Source: Clostridia bacterium (GTDB taxonomy: Bacteria > Bacillota > Clostridia > Oscillospirales > UBA644). Taken from it: a stretch of DNA of 64,000 nt. The notes below the pieces were generated by a model. The model ran no database searches. It was not told the origin of the DNA and saw nothing but the letters and a program-made list of their open reading frames with translations. Both the position numbers and the translations under genes were made by a program. Positions 53,764-64,000 of the stretch are shown here, piece by piece (position 1 is the first letter of the stretch; each line of letters begins with the position of its first letter). The stretch lies in the NCBI GenBank assembly GCA_017934975.1, contig JAGBIM010000022.1, positions 1 through 64,000 on the forward strand. Direction: 5' to 3'.

Positions 53764-53790
53764 TTAGCACTCCCCCGCAAAGAGTGCTAA
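53764..53790 (+). promoter_or_regulatory. CIRCE operator
   Basis: TTAGCACTC, 9 bp, GAGTGCTAA is a perfect consensus CIRCE site. HrcA binds it and represses the hrcA-grpE-dnaK-dnaJ operon. Confidence 0.98.
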
Positions 53791-53816
53791 AACGAAACCG
53801 ATTCGGGAGGGAAGTT

Positions 53817-54833
53817 ATGACCTTGGATGCTCGAAAGCAACTGATTTTATCGGCAATCGTTTCGGCCTATATCGAAACGGGTGAACCCGTAGGCTCAAAA
53901 GCCCTCCTTGCACGGGAACGGCTGAACGTCTCCCCCGCCACGGTCCGTAACGAAATGTCGGAATTGGAGCGGTTGGGATACCTGAAGAAAACCCATACCT
54001 CTTCGGGGCGAATTCCCTCCAACGCAGGGTACCGTTATTACGTACAGACCCTGACGCCTTATCGGCTCACCGCCACGGAATTGCGGAATCTTGACGAAGC
54101 CTTTGAAACCTCCGTCAGTCTGGAAGAGCTGCTGGAAGCGTCTACGCAAAATCTTGCAAACTTCTCCGGGTGTACCGTTTTCGGAATTTCCCCCCACTGT
54201 CCCGATGGGATCTACCAATTCGAGGTGATTCCCGCAGGAAAACGAATCCTGGCCATCATGGTCATCGCTTCGGGCGGTGCGGTGAAGAATTACTTTTATC
54301 GGGCCACGGAAGACGTTACGGCAGAAGACGCCGCAAGCCTCACGAAAATCATCAACACGGTCTTTGCGGGTTTTCCCATAGACCGCATCGGAGAAGTCCG
54401 CATGATGCTCCTGGAGCATGAAATCAAAACCCATTGCGGAAAGCACCTTGGAATTCTGAACACCGTCCGGAAGATTTTAGACGGCGCACGGGATTACGAG
54501 CTGCACATCGGCGGCACGGGAAACCTGTTGAGACACCCCGAGTTTTCCGATATCGAGACCGCCCGCGGATTCATGAACATGATTTCCGCACGGGAGCGGA
54601 TCTTGCAGGCGATGCTGGCAAACCGTCCCGAGGACGAGGTGGAAATCCGCATCGGTGCGGAAAACGGACTGTTTGACAGTCCCCACGCAAGTTTGATCAC
54701 ACTGTTTTGTGATAAAAAGTTTCCCGTAATGATGGGCTTGATGGGCCCGACACGGATGAACTACGCCCGTACGATTGCAGGATGCAATCACGTGATGTTG
54801 CACTTGAAAAACTTTATCGAACGGGAATATTAA
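53817..54833 (+). CDS. hrcA: Heat-inducible transcription repressor HrcA
   Basis: The ATG at 53817 (338 aa) follows GGGAGGG. A winged HTH (DARKQLILSAIVSAYIETGE, RLNVSPATVRNEMSELERL, GYLKKTHTSSGRIPSNAGYR) precedes the GAF-like and dimerisation domains (LLIGTEN-like RIGAENGLFDSPHASLI, GPTRMNYARTI). It represses its own operon through the CIRCE site 27 bp upstream and is kept active by GroEL. Confidence 0.97.
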   Translation: MTLDARKQLILSAIVSAYIETGEPVGSKALLARERLNVSPATVRNEMSELERLGYLKKTHTSSGRIPSNAGYRYYVQTLTPYRLTATELRNLDEAFETSVSLEELLEASTQNLANFSGCTVFGISPHCPDGIYQFEVIPAGKRILAIMVIASGGAVKNYFYRATEDVTAEDAASLTKIINTVFAGFPIDRIGEVRMMLLEHEIKTHCGKHLGILNTVRKILDGARDYELHIGGTGNLLRHPEFSDIETARGFMNMISARERILQAMLANRPEDEVEIRIGAENGLFDSPHASLITLFCDKKFPVMMGLMGPTRMNYARTIAGCNHVMLHLKNFIEREY

Positions 54834-54848
54834 GGAAAGGATCGGATC

Positions 54849-55346
54849 ATGAAAGATAAGAAAAAGCAGACTCAGGAAGAAACGGTGGAAGAAACCGTTC
54901 AACCCGTAGAAGATATCCCCGAAGAAAAAGCTCCCGTCACGGACGAATGGCACGATCGGTTTATCCGTCTTGCGGCGGATTTCGACAACTTCAAAAAGCG
55001 GTCGAAGGCAGAAAAAGACGCGGTGTATTCCAACGCCGTTGCCGACGCGGTTTCCACCCTACTGCCCATTCTGGATAATCTGGAGCGGGCGGTTCTGGCC
55101 GTGGAAGAAGGTCCCCAACGGGACGGCGTTAAAATGGTTCTCGATCAGGCGTTAAAGGCCTTCGAATCCATGAACGTAACCCCCGTGGGAGAAGCAGGCG
55201 ACCCCTTTGATCCCCAGATCCATAACGCGGTCATGCACGTAGACGACGAATCTCTGGGCGAAAACACCATTGCAGAGGTTTTGCAAAGAGGGTACCGTCT
55301 CGGCGAAAAGGTCGTTCGCCACGCCATGGTCAAGGTTGCAAATTGA
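54849..55346 (+). CDS. grpE: Nucleotide exchange factor GrpE
   Basis: The protein has 165 aa: an acidic, disordered N-terminus, a helix with RLAADFDNFKKRSKAEKDAV, and the C-terminal beta domain (NVTPVGEAGDPFDPQIHNAV, VLQRGYRLGEKVVRHAMVKV). It releases ADP from DnaK. It is 15 nt after hrcA. Confidence 0.97.
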   Translation: MKDKKKQTQEETVEETVQPVEDIPEEKAPVTDEWHDRFIRLAADFDNFKKRSKAEKDAVYSNAVADAVSTLLPILDNLERAVLAVEEGPQRDGVKMVLDQALKAFESMNVTPVGEAGDPFDPQIHNAVMHVDDESLGENTIAEVLQRGYRLGEKVVRHAMVKVAN

Positions 55347-55354
55347 CCCCGTAA

Positions 55355-57235
<1,881 letters not shown>

Positions 57236-57248
57236 CGGAACAAAGACA

Positions 57249-57279
57249 CGTATCAAGGGGACCCTCTCCCCTTGATACG
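57249..57279 (+). repeat. 13-bp perfect hairpin between dnaK and dnaJ
   Basis: CGTATCAAGGGGA, a 5-nt loop and TCCCCTTGATACG. No T-run follows, so it is more likely an mRNA stability, processing or attenuation element than a terminator. Confidence 0.65.
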
Positions 57280-57305
57280 CCGTATAGAATGGACAAACGG
57301 AAGTT

Positions 57306-58463
57306 ATGGCAGACAAGAAAGATTTTTACGAGGTCTTGGGCGTACAGAAAAGCGCCAGCGCCGACGAGTTGAAAAAAGCCTATCGGCAGATGGCAAAAAA
57401 GTATCACCCGGACCTTCATCCAAACGACAAAGAGGCCGAACAGAAATTCAAAGAAATCAACGAGGCGTACGAAGTTCTGTCCGATGCCGACAAACGGGCA
57501 AAATACGACCAATTCGGTCACGCAGGCATAGACCCGAATTACGGAGCAGGAGCCGGATACGGCGGCGGTTACGGTGGCGGTTACGGCAACGTGGACCTGG
57601 GCGATATTTTCGGTGACGTATTCGGCAATTTCTTCGGAGGCGGTTCGACCCGCAGACGATCCTCCGCCGTTCCCGGAGCCGACGTGGACGTTTCGCTCAC
57701 CCTCACCTTTGAAGAAGCGGTTTTCGGTTGCAAAAAGCAGGTAACCGTAACACGGAAAGAAAACTGTACGGAATGTAACGGAACGGGGGCCGCAAAGGGC
57801 ACCACCGCGGAAACCTGCCCCACCTGCCGCGGAACGGGACGGGTTCGAACCGTGTCCCAGACCATGTTCGGCGCCATGCAGAGTGAACGGACCTGTACCA
57901 CCTGCTACGGAACGGGTAAAATCATCAAAACCCCGTGCAAGAACTGCAACGGAACGGGACAGGAACGCAAGCAGAGAACCATTTCGGTCAACATTCCTGC
58001 AGGAATTGCCCACGGTCAGGTCGTCACCTTAAGCGGACAGGGCTGTGCCGGAATCAAGGGAGGTCCCGCCGGGGATCTGAATATCTCCATCTCGGTGAAG
58101 GCCCATCCCATTTTTGAGCGGAAAAACTTTGATCTTTTCTGTGAAATTCCCGTAACCTTTGCCCAAGCTACGCTGGGCTGCGAAATTGAAGTTCCTCTTC
58201 CCGACGGAACGAAAACCACGCAAAAGATCAGCGACGGAACCCAAAGCGGAACCGTGTTGACGCTGAAGGGGAAGGGTGTTCCCTACCTGAACGCAAAGGG
58301 AAGCGGAAATCTTTACGTAAAAGTTGCCGTGGAAGTGCCCAAGCATCTGACCTCCCGTCAGAAAGAACTCCTGCGGAAATTCGAATCGATTGAGAACAAG
58401 CGGGCTTATGAAAAACGGGAATCCTTTGCTGATAAAGTGAAAAAATTCCTCAACGGAAATTAA
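57306..58463 (+). CDS. dnaJ: Chaperone DnaJ
   Basis: The protein has 385 aa. The J domain has the HPD motif ([11 protein letters not shown]), followed by a Gly-rich linker ([13 protein letters not shown]) and four CxxCxGxG zinc repeats ([32 protein letters not shown]). The C-terminal substrate domain is complete. It stimulates DnaK ATPase. It lies 70 nt after dnaK, beyond a strong hairpin. Confidence 0.98.
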   Translation: MADKKDFYEVLGVQKSASADELKKAYRQMAKKYHPDLHPNDKEAEQKFKEINEAYEVLSDADKRAKYDQFGHAGIDPNYGAGAGYGGGYGGGYGNVDLGDIFGDVFGNFFGGGSTRRRSSAVPGADVDVSLTLTFEEAVFGCKKQVTVTRKENCTECNGTGAAKGTTAETCPTCRGTGRVRTVSQTMFGAMQSERTCTTCYGTGKIIKTPCKNCNGTGQERKQRTISVNIPAGIAHGQVVTLSGQGCAGIKGGPAGDLNISISVKAHPIFERKNFDLFCEIPVTFAQATLGCEIEVPLPDGTKTTQKISDGTQSGTVLTLKGKGVPYLNAKGSGNLYVKVAVEVPKHLTSRQKELLRKFESIENKRAYEKRESFADKVKKFLNGN

Positions 58464-58473
58464 TTACAAACGT

Positions 58474-58510
58474 AAATTGCGGGTGCAGATAAGACACCCG
58501 CAATTTTTTT
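58474..58510 (+). terminator. Terminator of the heat-shock operon
   Basis: AAATTGCGGGTG, a 9-nt loop and CACCCGCAATTT, continuing into T-run. Confidence 0.88.
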
Positions 58511-58563
58511 CGGGAAATTTTCGTTAAAAATCCAAAGAAATGCTTAAAATTTTCAAAAAACGG

Positions 58564-58592
58564 TTGCAATCCTGAAAAATATATGGTATAAT
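58564..58592 (+). promoter_or_regulatory. Promoter of the YD-repeat gene
   Basis: TTGCAA (58564-58569), 17 bp, TATAAT (58587-58592). Confidence 0.75.
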
Positions 58593-58647
58593 AAGATATA
58601 TAAGTATGCACATTCCCCGAAACCCAAAGAAAGGACGGTTCCTTTAT

Positions 58648-61008
58648 ATGGATTCCAACTATTTGGACGAATTGAAACAATTGAAAGAACAGAAGGACGC
58701 GGATCTGGAAAAGCTTCAGGAAGAAGCCAGCATGAACATCCCCGATCTGGAGGAAACGAATATTCCTTTAGATTTGGAGGAGGATCCCATCCCTTCCGAG
58801 GAGACCATCAAGTTTGAGCCCGTATCTCAGACCTCCGAGGAAAAAGGTCCCGCGCCTGCAGGCGGACGAAGAGCGCGCCAGCCTTCGGAAGACGAACTTG
58901 CCGCAAAGAAAAAGAAAAAGCGCACCCGTAATATCGTTTTAATCTCCCTCTCCTCTTTCGTGGCTCTGTTGGCAATTCTGTTGGTGGTCTTTTTTGCGGT
59001 GAAGAACGCAAACAAGTCCGAGTACACCTACGAATACTGGGGCATGGGTCTGGATATCGAAAACGGCGTTGCGGAATACGACTTTTTCGGAAACATCACC
59101 ACGCTGACCCGTTTTGACATCATCGGTCAGCCCGAATACGTTGCCGAATTTGAAGACGGAAAATGCGTAAAAGAAACGAAATACGACGCCGAAGGGAAAG
59201 TAATCCACTACTACACCCACGAATACGAAAACGGCGAGCGGATTTTGTCCTCTTATTTTGAAGGGGGCGAATTGGTCTATTCGGAACGCTATACGAGAAA
59301 GAGCTCCTTTGCGCTGGAGGCGGAACGCACCTATTACAAGGAAGAAGGCCGCACGGAGACCGCAACCCTTACGCTGAAGGACGGCAAGCTTGTCACGCGC
59401 GAGGTTTTCAAAAACAACCTTCTGGCGCAGCGCACCACCCATGACGGGACGATGATCACCGTCAAGGAACTGTTTGATGCAAACGGCGCCCTGGAGACCA
59501 AAACCACCTACGAATACAATCGGGAAAAGAAACAGCTTCTGACCGAAACGGAATACGATGCAAACAACGCCGTACTGACCCGCAAAGTCAACACCTACGA
59601 TGAAAAGAACGGTCTTTTGAAGGATACCTCCTGCTTCGACGGAAACGGGGATCTGCTTTATAACGACGCCTATACTTACAACCACAGCAACAACCCCATC
59701 CGCCAGGTTCATTACATCATTAACCCAACTACCAAGCAGAAGGAAATTGAATATTCCATCATCAACGAATTCGACAAGAGCAATCGCGTCATCAAGACCA
59801 CCCGTCAGCTTCCCAACGGCGAAATCGAATCCAGCTTCGGGTACGTTTACGATGATAACGGTTATATTTCCAGAAAGAACTCTTATCGGAAAGAAACCAT
59901 CGAATGGTACGTCAACTACACCCGCACCGCAAGCGGAACCGTAACCCAGGAAGAGCGCTACAACAGCAACAATATTCTGTTGGAAAAGATTCTGTACAAC
60001 GACAAGGGTCTGATTACGGAGCAAACCACCTACAACGAGGCAGGCGTTACGCTGCAACAGATCAAGAATCAGTACGATGCAAAGCAGAAAAAGAACCGCC
60101 AAACCATCACGACCTACGCGGAAGACGGGTCGGTTCTGAAGACCGTAGACGAACAGTTGGATGCGAAGGGCTTAGTCACCATCCGCATTACGGAGGAACC
60201 TGCCGCAGGTCTTTTCGAACACGTTCTGTTTGCCTATAACGATAAGGGCGTTGCGGAACGTCTGACCTTCTTTGCCAAGAACGGTCAGATCCTGAAGAGC
60301 ACCGCCGTTGACGAAAAATCCCGCGTTGTAAACGAGTCGGTATACGAAAACGGCATCGAAAAAGAATACAACGAATACGTCTACAACGATAAGGATCAGG
60401 TTGCCGTCAAGAAGTGCACCGACCGCAGAACGGGCGCCTTCCGCAGCATTGCCTATACCTACAACGAAACGGGACTCCTGATTGAATCGGCAGAAAGCGA
60501 CGAGAAGAATATCGTTCTGAACAAGAAAAAGTACGACGAACTGGGGCGGGTTTCCGAAGAAGCAATTCTGGATACGGCCGCAGGGGAAGTCAAAGAAACA
60601 AACAAGTACGAATACGACGAACAGAATCGTGTAATTGCCTGCGATAAATTCGACAAAGACAACGAGTTCGTATCGAAGACTCTGTACTATTACCGCGACG
60701 ACGGAAGTCACTATTTCGTGGTATACGACGAGAACAACAATATCATTGAAGATTCCCGCAACCCCGACGTGGGCCCCTCTACGGACGTCACCGACTCGGA
60801 CAACACCACCGATACCTCTTCGGACGAAATCACCGACGATACGGACGTAACGGATACGGAATCGGAAAATTCCGGAAGCACCTCTTCCACTGACGAAAAT
60901 TCGGATGATCCTTCCGACGGGGGCTCCACCTCGGACGAAGTTTCCGATGAAAGCGACGAATCGGATATCAGCGATAACGAAGAAAACGACGTCAGCAACC
61001 AGGAATAA
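58648..61008 (+). CDS. Type II membrane protein with YD-like repeats and acidic tail
   Basis: I chose the ATG at 58648 (786 aa), 9 nt after AAGGACGG; the ATG at 58606 lies only ~8 nt from the predicted transcription start. Residues 1-94 are acidic and then Lys/Arg-rich, so cytoplasmic; a span covers ~95-118. Residues ~125-710 are a long series of ~20-residue beta repeats of the form YxYNxxGLLxExxxYDxxxxL, such as YTYNETGLLIESAESDEKN and KKYDELGRVSEEAIL, resembling RHS/YD repeats. The last ~75 residues are almost only S, T, D and E. There is no LPXTG, RHS core motif or toxin domain. It stands alone between terminators. Confidence 0.78.
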   Translation: MDSNYLDELKQLKEQKDADLEKLQEEASMNIPDLEETNIPLDLEEDPIPSEETIKFEPVSQTSEEKGPAPAGGRRARQPSEDELAAKKKKKRTRNIVLISLSSFVALLAILLVVFFAVKNANKSEYTYEYWGMGLDIENGVAEYDFFGNITTLTRFDIIGQPEYVAEFEDGKCVKETKYDAEGKVIHYYTHEYENGERILSSYFEGGELVYSERYTRKSSFALEAERTYYKEEGRTETATLTLKDGKLVTREVFKNNLLAQRTTHDGTMITVKELFDANGALETKTTYEYNREKKQLLTETEYDANNAVLTRKVNTYDEKNGLLKDTSCFDGNGDLLYNDAYTYNHSNNPIRQVHYIINPTTKQKEIEYSIINEFDKSNRVIKTTRQLPNGEIESSFGYVYDDNGYISRKNSYRKETIEWYVNYTRTASGTVTQEERYNSNNILLEKILYNDKGLITEQTTYNEAGVTLQQIKNQYDAKQKKNRQTITTYAEDGSVLKTVDEQLDAKGLVTIRITEEPAAGLFEHVLFAYNDKGVAERLTFFAKNGQILKSTAVDEKSRVVNESVYENGIEKEYNEYVYNDKDQVAVKKCTDRRTGAFRSIAYTYNETGLLIESAESDEKNIVLNKKKYDELGRVSEEAILDTAAGEVKETNKYEYDEQNRVIACDKFDKDNEFVSKTLYYYRDDGSHYFVVYDENNNIIEDSRNPDVGPSTDVTDSDNTTDTSSDEITDDTDVTDTESENSGSTSSTDENSDDPSDGGSTSDEVSDESDESDISDNEENDVSNQE

Positions 61009-61019
61009 GATCCGACGAA

Positions 61020-61050
61020 AAAACTCCCCTTGCAACGCAAGGGGAGTTTT
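61020..61050. terminator. Bidirectional terminator
   Basis: AAAACTCCCCTTGC, AAC loop, GCAAGGGGAGTTTT; it ends both convergent genes. Confidence 0.88.
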
Positions 61051-61063
61051 CTTATGGAAGAAA

Positions 61064-62344
61064 TCAATCAATAAAATCCATAATATCCAGATTCAACATG
61101 GGCATGAGACGGGTCAGAAGCATACGGTGGCGCATATAGGGATGGAACCGCAAAGAATCCTGCAGCAGAGCGGGAGGAACGTGAACCGCTTCGGGATCTA
61201 CGACGGCACCCGCAGCCTTCATCTTCTTCATCAAAACCTCGTCCGTGGGAAGGGTTTCTTTGATAATGCGGCGGATCTCGGGCCATTTCGCCTGAAGATC
61301 GGCCGGATCTACCTCGTCGGTCACGGTGGGGTTATTCAGCTTTTTGATGTCGTCGTGCAGGACGGCGTCGTACTTGGAATAAACCTCGTCCCAATCCGTG
61401 GCGTCGGGAACGGCGGTTACCGATTCCACACGGTCGGCAATGTTGTGGTAGGCGCGATTCAGAAGAACGGTGGCAACGCCGACCTTTTTCCCGTGATAGT
61501 CGGGCCAGATGCCGCGAATTACTTTATAACATTCCAGATAGTGCGACACCACGTGCTCCGCACCGGAAGCGGGACGGGAGCATCCCGCAAGTTTCATGGC
61601 AAGCCCGGTCATTACCAAGGATTCCATAATAGCGCCTGCAGCCTCTTCGCTGTTCTCGGTAACCCGTTCGGCCAGATCCATAATACGGTCGGTAGCGGTT
61701 TTGGTGAGGTTTGCAATATTTTCGCAGTAATATTCCCCCGTAAGCAGGGTGGAAAGTTTCCAGTCCACGAGGCCGATGTACTTGGCGACCATATCACCGA
61801 ATCCGGAAGATTTCAGTTCCACGGGAGCCGCCGCAAGGATCTTGGTGTCGGCAATGATCACCGCAGGCTGCGCCGCCTGCCAAGAGGATTTGAAGTTGTT
61901 TTCGATAATGGGGGCCGTATCCGAAGCAAAGCCGTCCATGGAAGGCGCGGTAGCAAAAATGCAGAACATTTTCTTTTTGCGGAAGGACGCCACACGGCAA
62001 AGATCGTTCAGAGATCCCGTCCCCACGGAGATGATTCCGTCCACGTCTTCTGCCAGAGCCTCGATTTCCACAACCTGCTCCACGCGAGCACTTTTCATGT
62101 TTTCATATACCAATTTCTTTACGTGGAAGCCTTCTTCCTTCAGAGCCGGAAGAATCCCGTCCGCCGCCGCGAGGGTGTTCTCGTCCGCGACGAGAAGAAC
62201 GGTCTTGGGGAAGCCCGCATCGGCAAGAATTTTACCCGTTTTCGCGGTGATACCGCTTCCGATCTCCACCACCTTGGTGTCGAAGGTGTGTACCCGTCCG
62301 CAGGGGCAGTTTTCCATGTCTTTAAGAATTTTGTTCAAATCCAT
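61064..62344 (-). CDS. sn-glycerol-1-phosphate dehydrogenase (AraM/EgsA-like)
   Basis: The protein has 426 aa. The iron-containing dehydrogenase-like fold shows GIISVGTGSLNDLCRVASF, FATAPSMDGFASDTAPII, SSGFGDMVAKYIGLVDWKL and metal-ligand histidines in GAEHVVSHYLE and DYHGKKVGVAT. These match the bacterial AraM (EgsA) family, which reduces dihydroxyacetone phosphate to sn-glycerol 1-phosphate. It is the last gene of a minus-strand run with rnmV and a FemAB-like gene, 29 nt after the latter. Confidence 0.88.
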   Translation of the reverse strand: MDLNKILKDMENCPCGRVHTFDTKVVEIGSGITAKTGKILADAGFPKTVLLVADENTLAAADGILPALKEEGFHVKKLVYENMKSARVEQVVEIEALAEDVDGIISVGTGSLNDLCRVASFRKKKMFCIFATAPSMDGFASDTAPIIENNFKSSWQAAQPAVIIADTKILAAAPVELKSSGFGDMVAKYIGLVDWKLSTLLTGEYYCENIANLTKTATDRIMDLAERVTENSEEAAGAIMESLVMTGLAMKLAGCSRPASGAEHVVSHYLECYKVIRGIWPDYHGKKVGVATVLLNRAYHNIADRVESVTAVPDATDWDEVYSKYDAVLHDDIKKLNNPTVTDEVDPADLQAKWPEIRRIIKETLPTDEVLMKKMKAAGAVVDPEAVHVPPALLQDSLRFHPYMRHRMLLTRLMPMLNLDIMDFID

Positions 62345-62373
62345 GTTGCATTTTCTCCTTTACGATCTATCGA

Positions 62374-63573
62374 TTATTTTTTACCTTTCAAAAGAAGGGC
62401 CGTACGGATATAGATCCGCTTGGCAAAGGGCAGGAATCGGTTCATAAACCGATACAAAAGAGGACGAACGGGATATTCCAGTTCCCCGATATATTCCACC
62501 ACGGTGGGGTTGAATTTCAATTTGAAATCCGACAGAGGATCGTCTAAGTCCCCCTTGATTCCCATAAAGCTGAAGACGGAGCATCCCTGCTCGCGGAAAT
62601 ATTTCATCGCCTCGAACCGAATCTGGTTGGTGGTGCGGAACCGGGGGAACACCCGATCGTCAAAGCCGCTGTACAACAAATACGCCGTGTCGTTGCTCCG
62701 AACCATCTGCAGAGCGGACATGGGGATCACGTCCCCGAATTCCAGCCATTTTTCGGCTTCCGCCCGATCCTTGGCCGTCTGCTCGTCCTGAGGCTGAGAA
62801 TCGAGAAAGGCGATAAACTTCCGCAGGTCCATTTTGGCAAAGAAAAACATACAATCGTCCCCGAAGGCCTCGGTCATGCGCTGAAAATATGCGGGATCCC
62901 GCAAAAGAATATGCTGACGCTCCTCCGTGTGAGAGCTGATCTCACAAAAAAGCTTGATATCCTCTTCGGTGTTCCCGCGGGTAAAGAAAATTCCGCGGGA
63001 TTCGGTATATTTTCCGATGAACTTACGGATTTTTTTATCGAAGCCCTTCAACATATCCTCGTCACTGCGCGGTTGTCCGTCGCAGGTCAGGGAATATTCC
63101 GCATTGAATCGGGGTTGGGTATAGGAATGAAAATCGGTAGCAAAGCCCCGATGGATCCAACCGTTTTCCTGCAGAGATTGCAAAGCACGGTACCCCGTCT
63201 CCTCTTCCGTCTTCTCCCCTTTGTACAAACGGGACAGGACGATTTCGGGGTCGATGCGGACCATGTAAGCCCCCAGCGATTTTGCGTAGGCTCGGATCGA
63301 TTGGGTAAACTCCCGCAGAGTGTCCGTGTCGGAATAATCCATCATAAATCCGCGAGGAGCGTAGATGAGCTTCTGTCCCGTGGGAAGACGGCGGATCAAC
63401 AGATGAGAGACGGCAACGGGGACCCCGTCTTTACGAAGTCCGCACAAAACGCTGTCCCAACCACTTTTCACCTTGGCCCAAGCCTCTTTTTGCATGAGAT
63501 TGCAATGGGGCAAGGTCTCCACGAAGGCACGGTATTCCGCAGAATCCATGGGCACGATAAATTCGTAATTCAT
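62374..63573 (-). CDS. FemAB-like peptidoglycan interpeptide bridge ligase
   Basis: The ATG at 63573 (399 aa) follows AAAGGAG by 7 nt and lies 1 nt after the rnmV stop. The FemABX double-GNAT fold is visible: NLMQKEAWAKVKSGWDSVLC, PTGQKLIYAPRGFMMDYSD, AYMVRIDPEIV, KFIGKYTESRGIFF and the C-terminal MGIKGDLDDPLSDFKLKFN followed by EYIGELEYPV. These enzymes use aminoacyl-tRNA to add amino acids to lipid II. The bridge residue cannot be predicted. Confidence 0.9.
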   Translation of the reverse strand: MNYEFIVPMDSAEYRAFVETLPHCNLMQKEAWAKVKSGWDSVLCGLRKDGVPVAVSHLLIRRLPTGQKLIYAPRGFMMDYSDTDTLREFTQSIRAYAKSLGAYMVRIDPEIVLSRLYKGEKTEEETGYRALQSLQENGWIHRGFATDFHSYTQPRFNAEYSLTCDGQPRSDEDMLKGFDKKIRKFIGKYTESRGIFFTRGNTEEDIKLFCEISSHTEERQHILLRDPAYFQRMTEAFGDDCMFFFAKMDLRKFIAFLDSQPQDEQTAKDRAEAEKWLEFGDVIPMSALQMVRSNDTAYLLYSGFDDRVFPRFRTTNQIRFEAMKYFREQGCSVFSFMGIKGDLDDPLSDFKLKFNPTVVEYIGELEYPVRPLLYRFMNRFLPFAKRIYIRTALLLKGKK

Positions 63574-63574
63574 A

Positions 63575-64000
63575 TCAAAACTCCTTTGCATCGCGGAAAA
63601 ATTCCTCCCGCGTACGCATGGCATTCAAAATTTCCAGAAACTTTTTGGGGGACAGATGAGCGGGCAGCCCCAGTTTTTCCTGATAACGAGCTCGCTTCAG
63701 ACTACTGTTCTCTCCCCCCAGAAGACCGACACCGTACAGATCCGCACCGGTGATAGGATCTCGGATAGGCTTTTCGGAAGAAACGGCGAAGGAAAGGATC
63801 GACGCGAGGGTTTCCTCGGACATGGCCTCCACCCCAAGTTTTCCCTCCGCAGAGGGATGCTTTTTCCGCTTTTCTTTCCCGTATCGGTCGGGAACATAGG
63901 CGTTGCGGATGAATTCCGCGCCTACGGCACCGATGATATAATTGCGGATGGCCATCCCGGATCGGTCGGAATCGGTGAGCAAAATCAATCCTTTTTGTCG
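63575..64000 (-). CDS. rnmV: Ribonuclease M5, partial (5' end beyond window)
   Basis: The open frame enters from the window edge (RQKGLILLTDSDRSGMAIRN), so its start is not visible. The Toprim acidic motif TDSDRSG is present, followed by KKHPSAEGKLGVEAMSEETL and LYGVGLLGGENSSLKRARYQ, as in RNase M5, which matures 5S rRNA. The C-terminal end is complete. It overlaps translationally with the FemAB-like gene (TGATATG). Confidence 0.85.
   Translation of the reverse strand, partial: RQKGLILLTDSDRSGMAIRNYIIGAVGAEFIRNAYVPDRYGKEKRKKHPSAEGKLGVEAMSEETLASILSFAVSSEKPIRDPITGADLYGVGLLGGENSSLKRARYQEKLGLPAHLSPKKFLEILNAMRTREEFFRDAKEF

Overview
The window looks like a chromosomal segment of a spore-forming member of the Clostridia (Bacillota), possibly of gut origin. 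The evidence is spoIIGA-sigE, spoVT, the CIRCE-hrcA-grpE-dnaK-dnaJ operon, recA-recX-rimO-pgsA, cdaA-ybbR, ribonuclease Y, purine-rich AGGAGG ribosome binding sites and TTGACA-17-TATAAT promoters. The species cannot be named from the sequence. Almost every entry below rests on reading the translated protein and on family knowledge; no database search was possible.

Region 1 (1-9080) is patchy and accessory-like. It holds a 5'-truncated DUF2075 ATPase, an OLD/RecF-like AAA ATPase with a C-terminal helix-turn-helix, a tRNA 3' fragment that looks like an attachment-site scar, a doubly truncated WYL regulator, a cell-wall-anchored 5'-nucleotidase, an unidentified gene remnant, a manganese catalase, a GNAT acetyltransferase, an XRE/zinc-ribbon regulator and an unknown two-part protein. 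Copies of an intergenic repeat are scattered among them.

Region 2 (9087-21302) is mostly one minus-strand run with gaps of at most 27 nt: uvrB-uvrA-trmO-patatin-uxuA-uxuB-uxaC-eda-kdgK. It joins excision repair, a tRNA methyltransferase and the complete hexuronate-to-KDPG pathway. Region 3 (21407-30775) holds a P-loop ATPase, a TetR regulator and MFS transporter, spoVT, a MATE exporter, a Spo0A-like protein with a degenerate receiver, the convergent sigE and spoIIGA with a spoIIG-type promoter, and rny.

Region 4 (31033-37550) holds a small membrane coiled-coil protein, a polysaccharide-deacetylase-like protein lacking its metal ligands, an HD protein, tRNA-Met and tRNA-Glu, a lipoprotein, a membrane-anchored unknown, and an NfeD-like/Gfo-Idh-MocA/DUF4838 operon. 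Region 5 (37619-44061) holds a DUF3343 and cysteine desulfurase pair, then cdaA-cdaR-FAD oxidoreductase-rseC-acyltransferase.

Region 6 (44201-58463) is core: gdhA, recA-recX-rimO-pgsA-cysE-cysS, recG and the heat-shock operon. Region 7 (58648-64000) holds a large type II membrane protein with YD-like repeats, then rnmV (cut by the window edge), a FemAB-like ligase and glycerol-1-phosphate dehydrogenase. The most unusual items are the HTH-fused ATPase beside a truncated partner, the receiver-dead Spo0A paralogue beside the spoIIG locus, the ligand-less deacetylase, the repair/hexuronate supra-operon, and palindromes that double as stop codons or likely operators.
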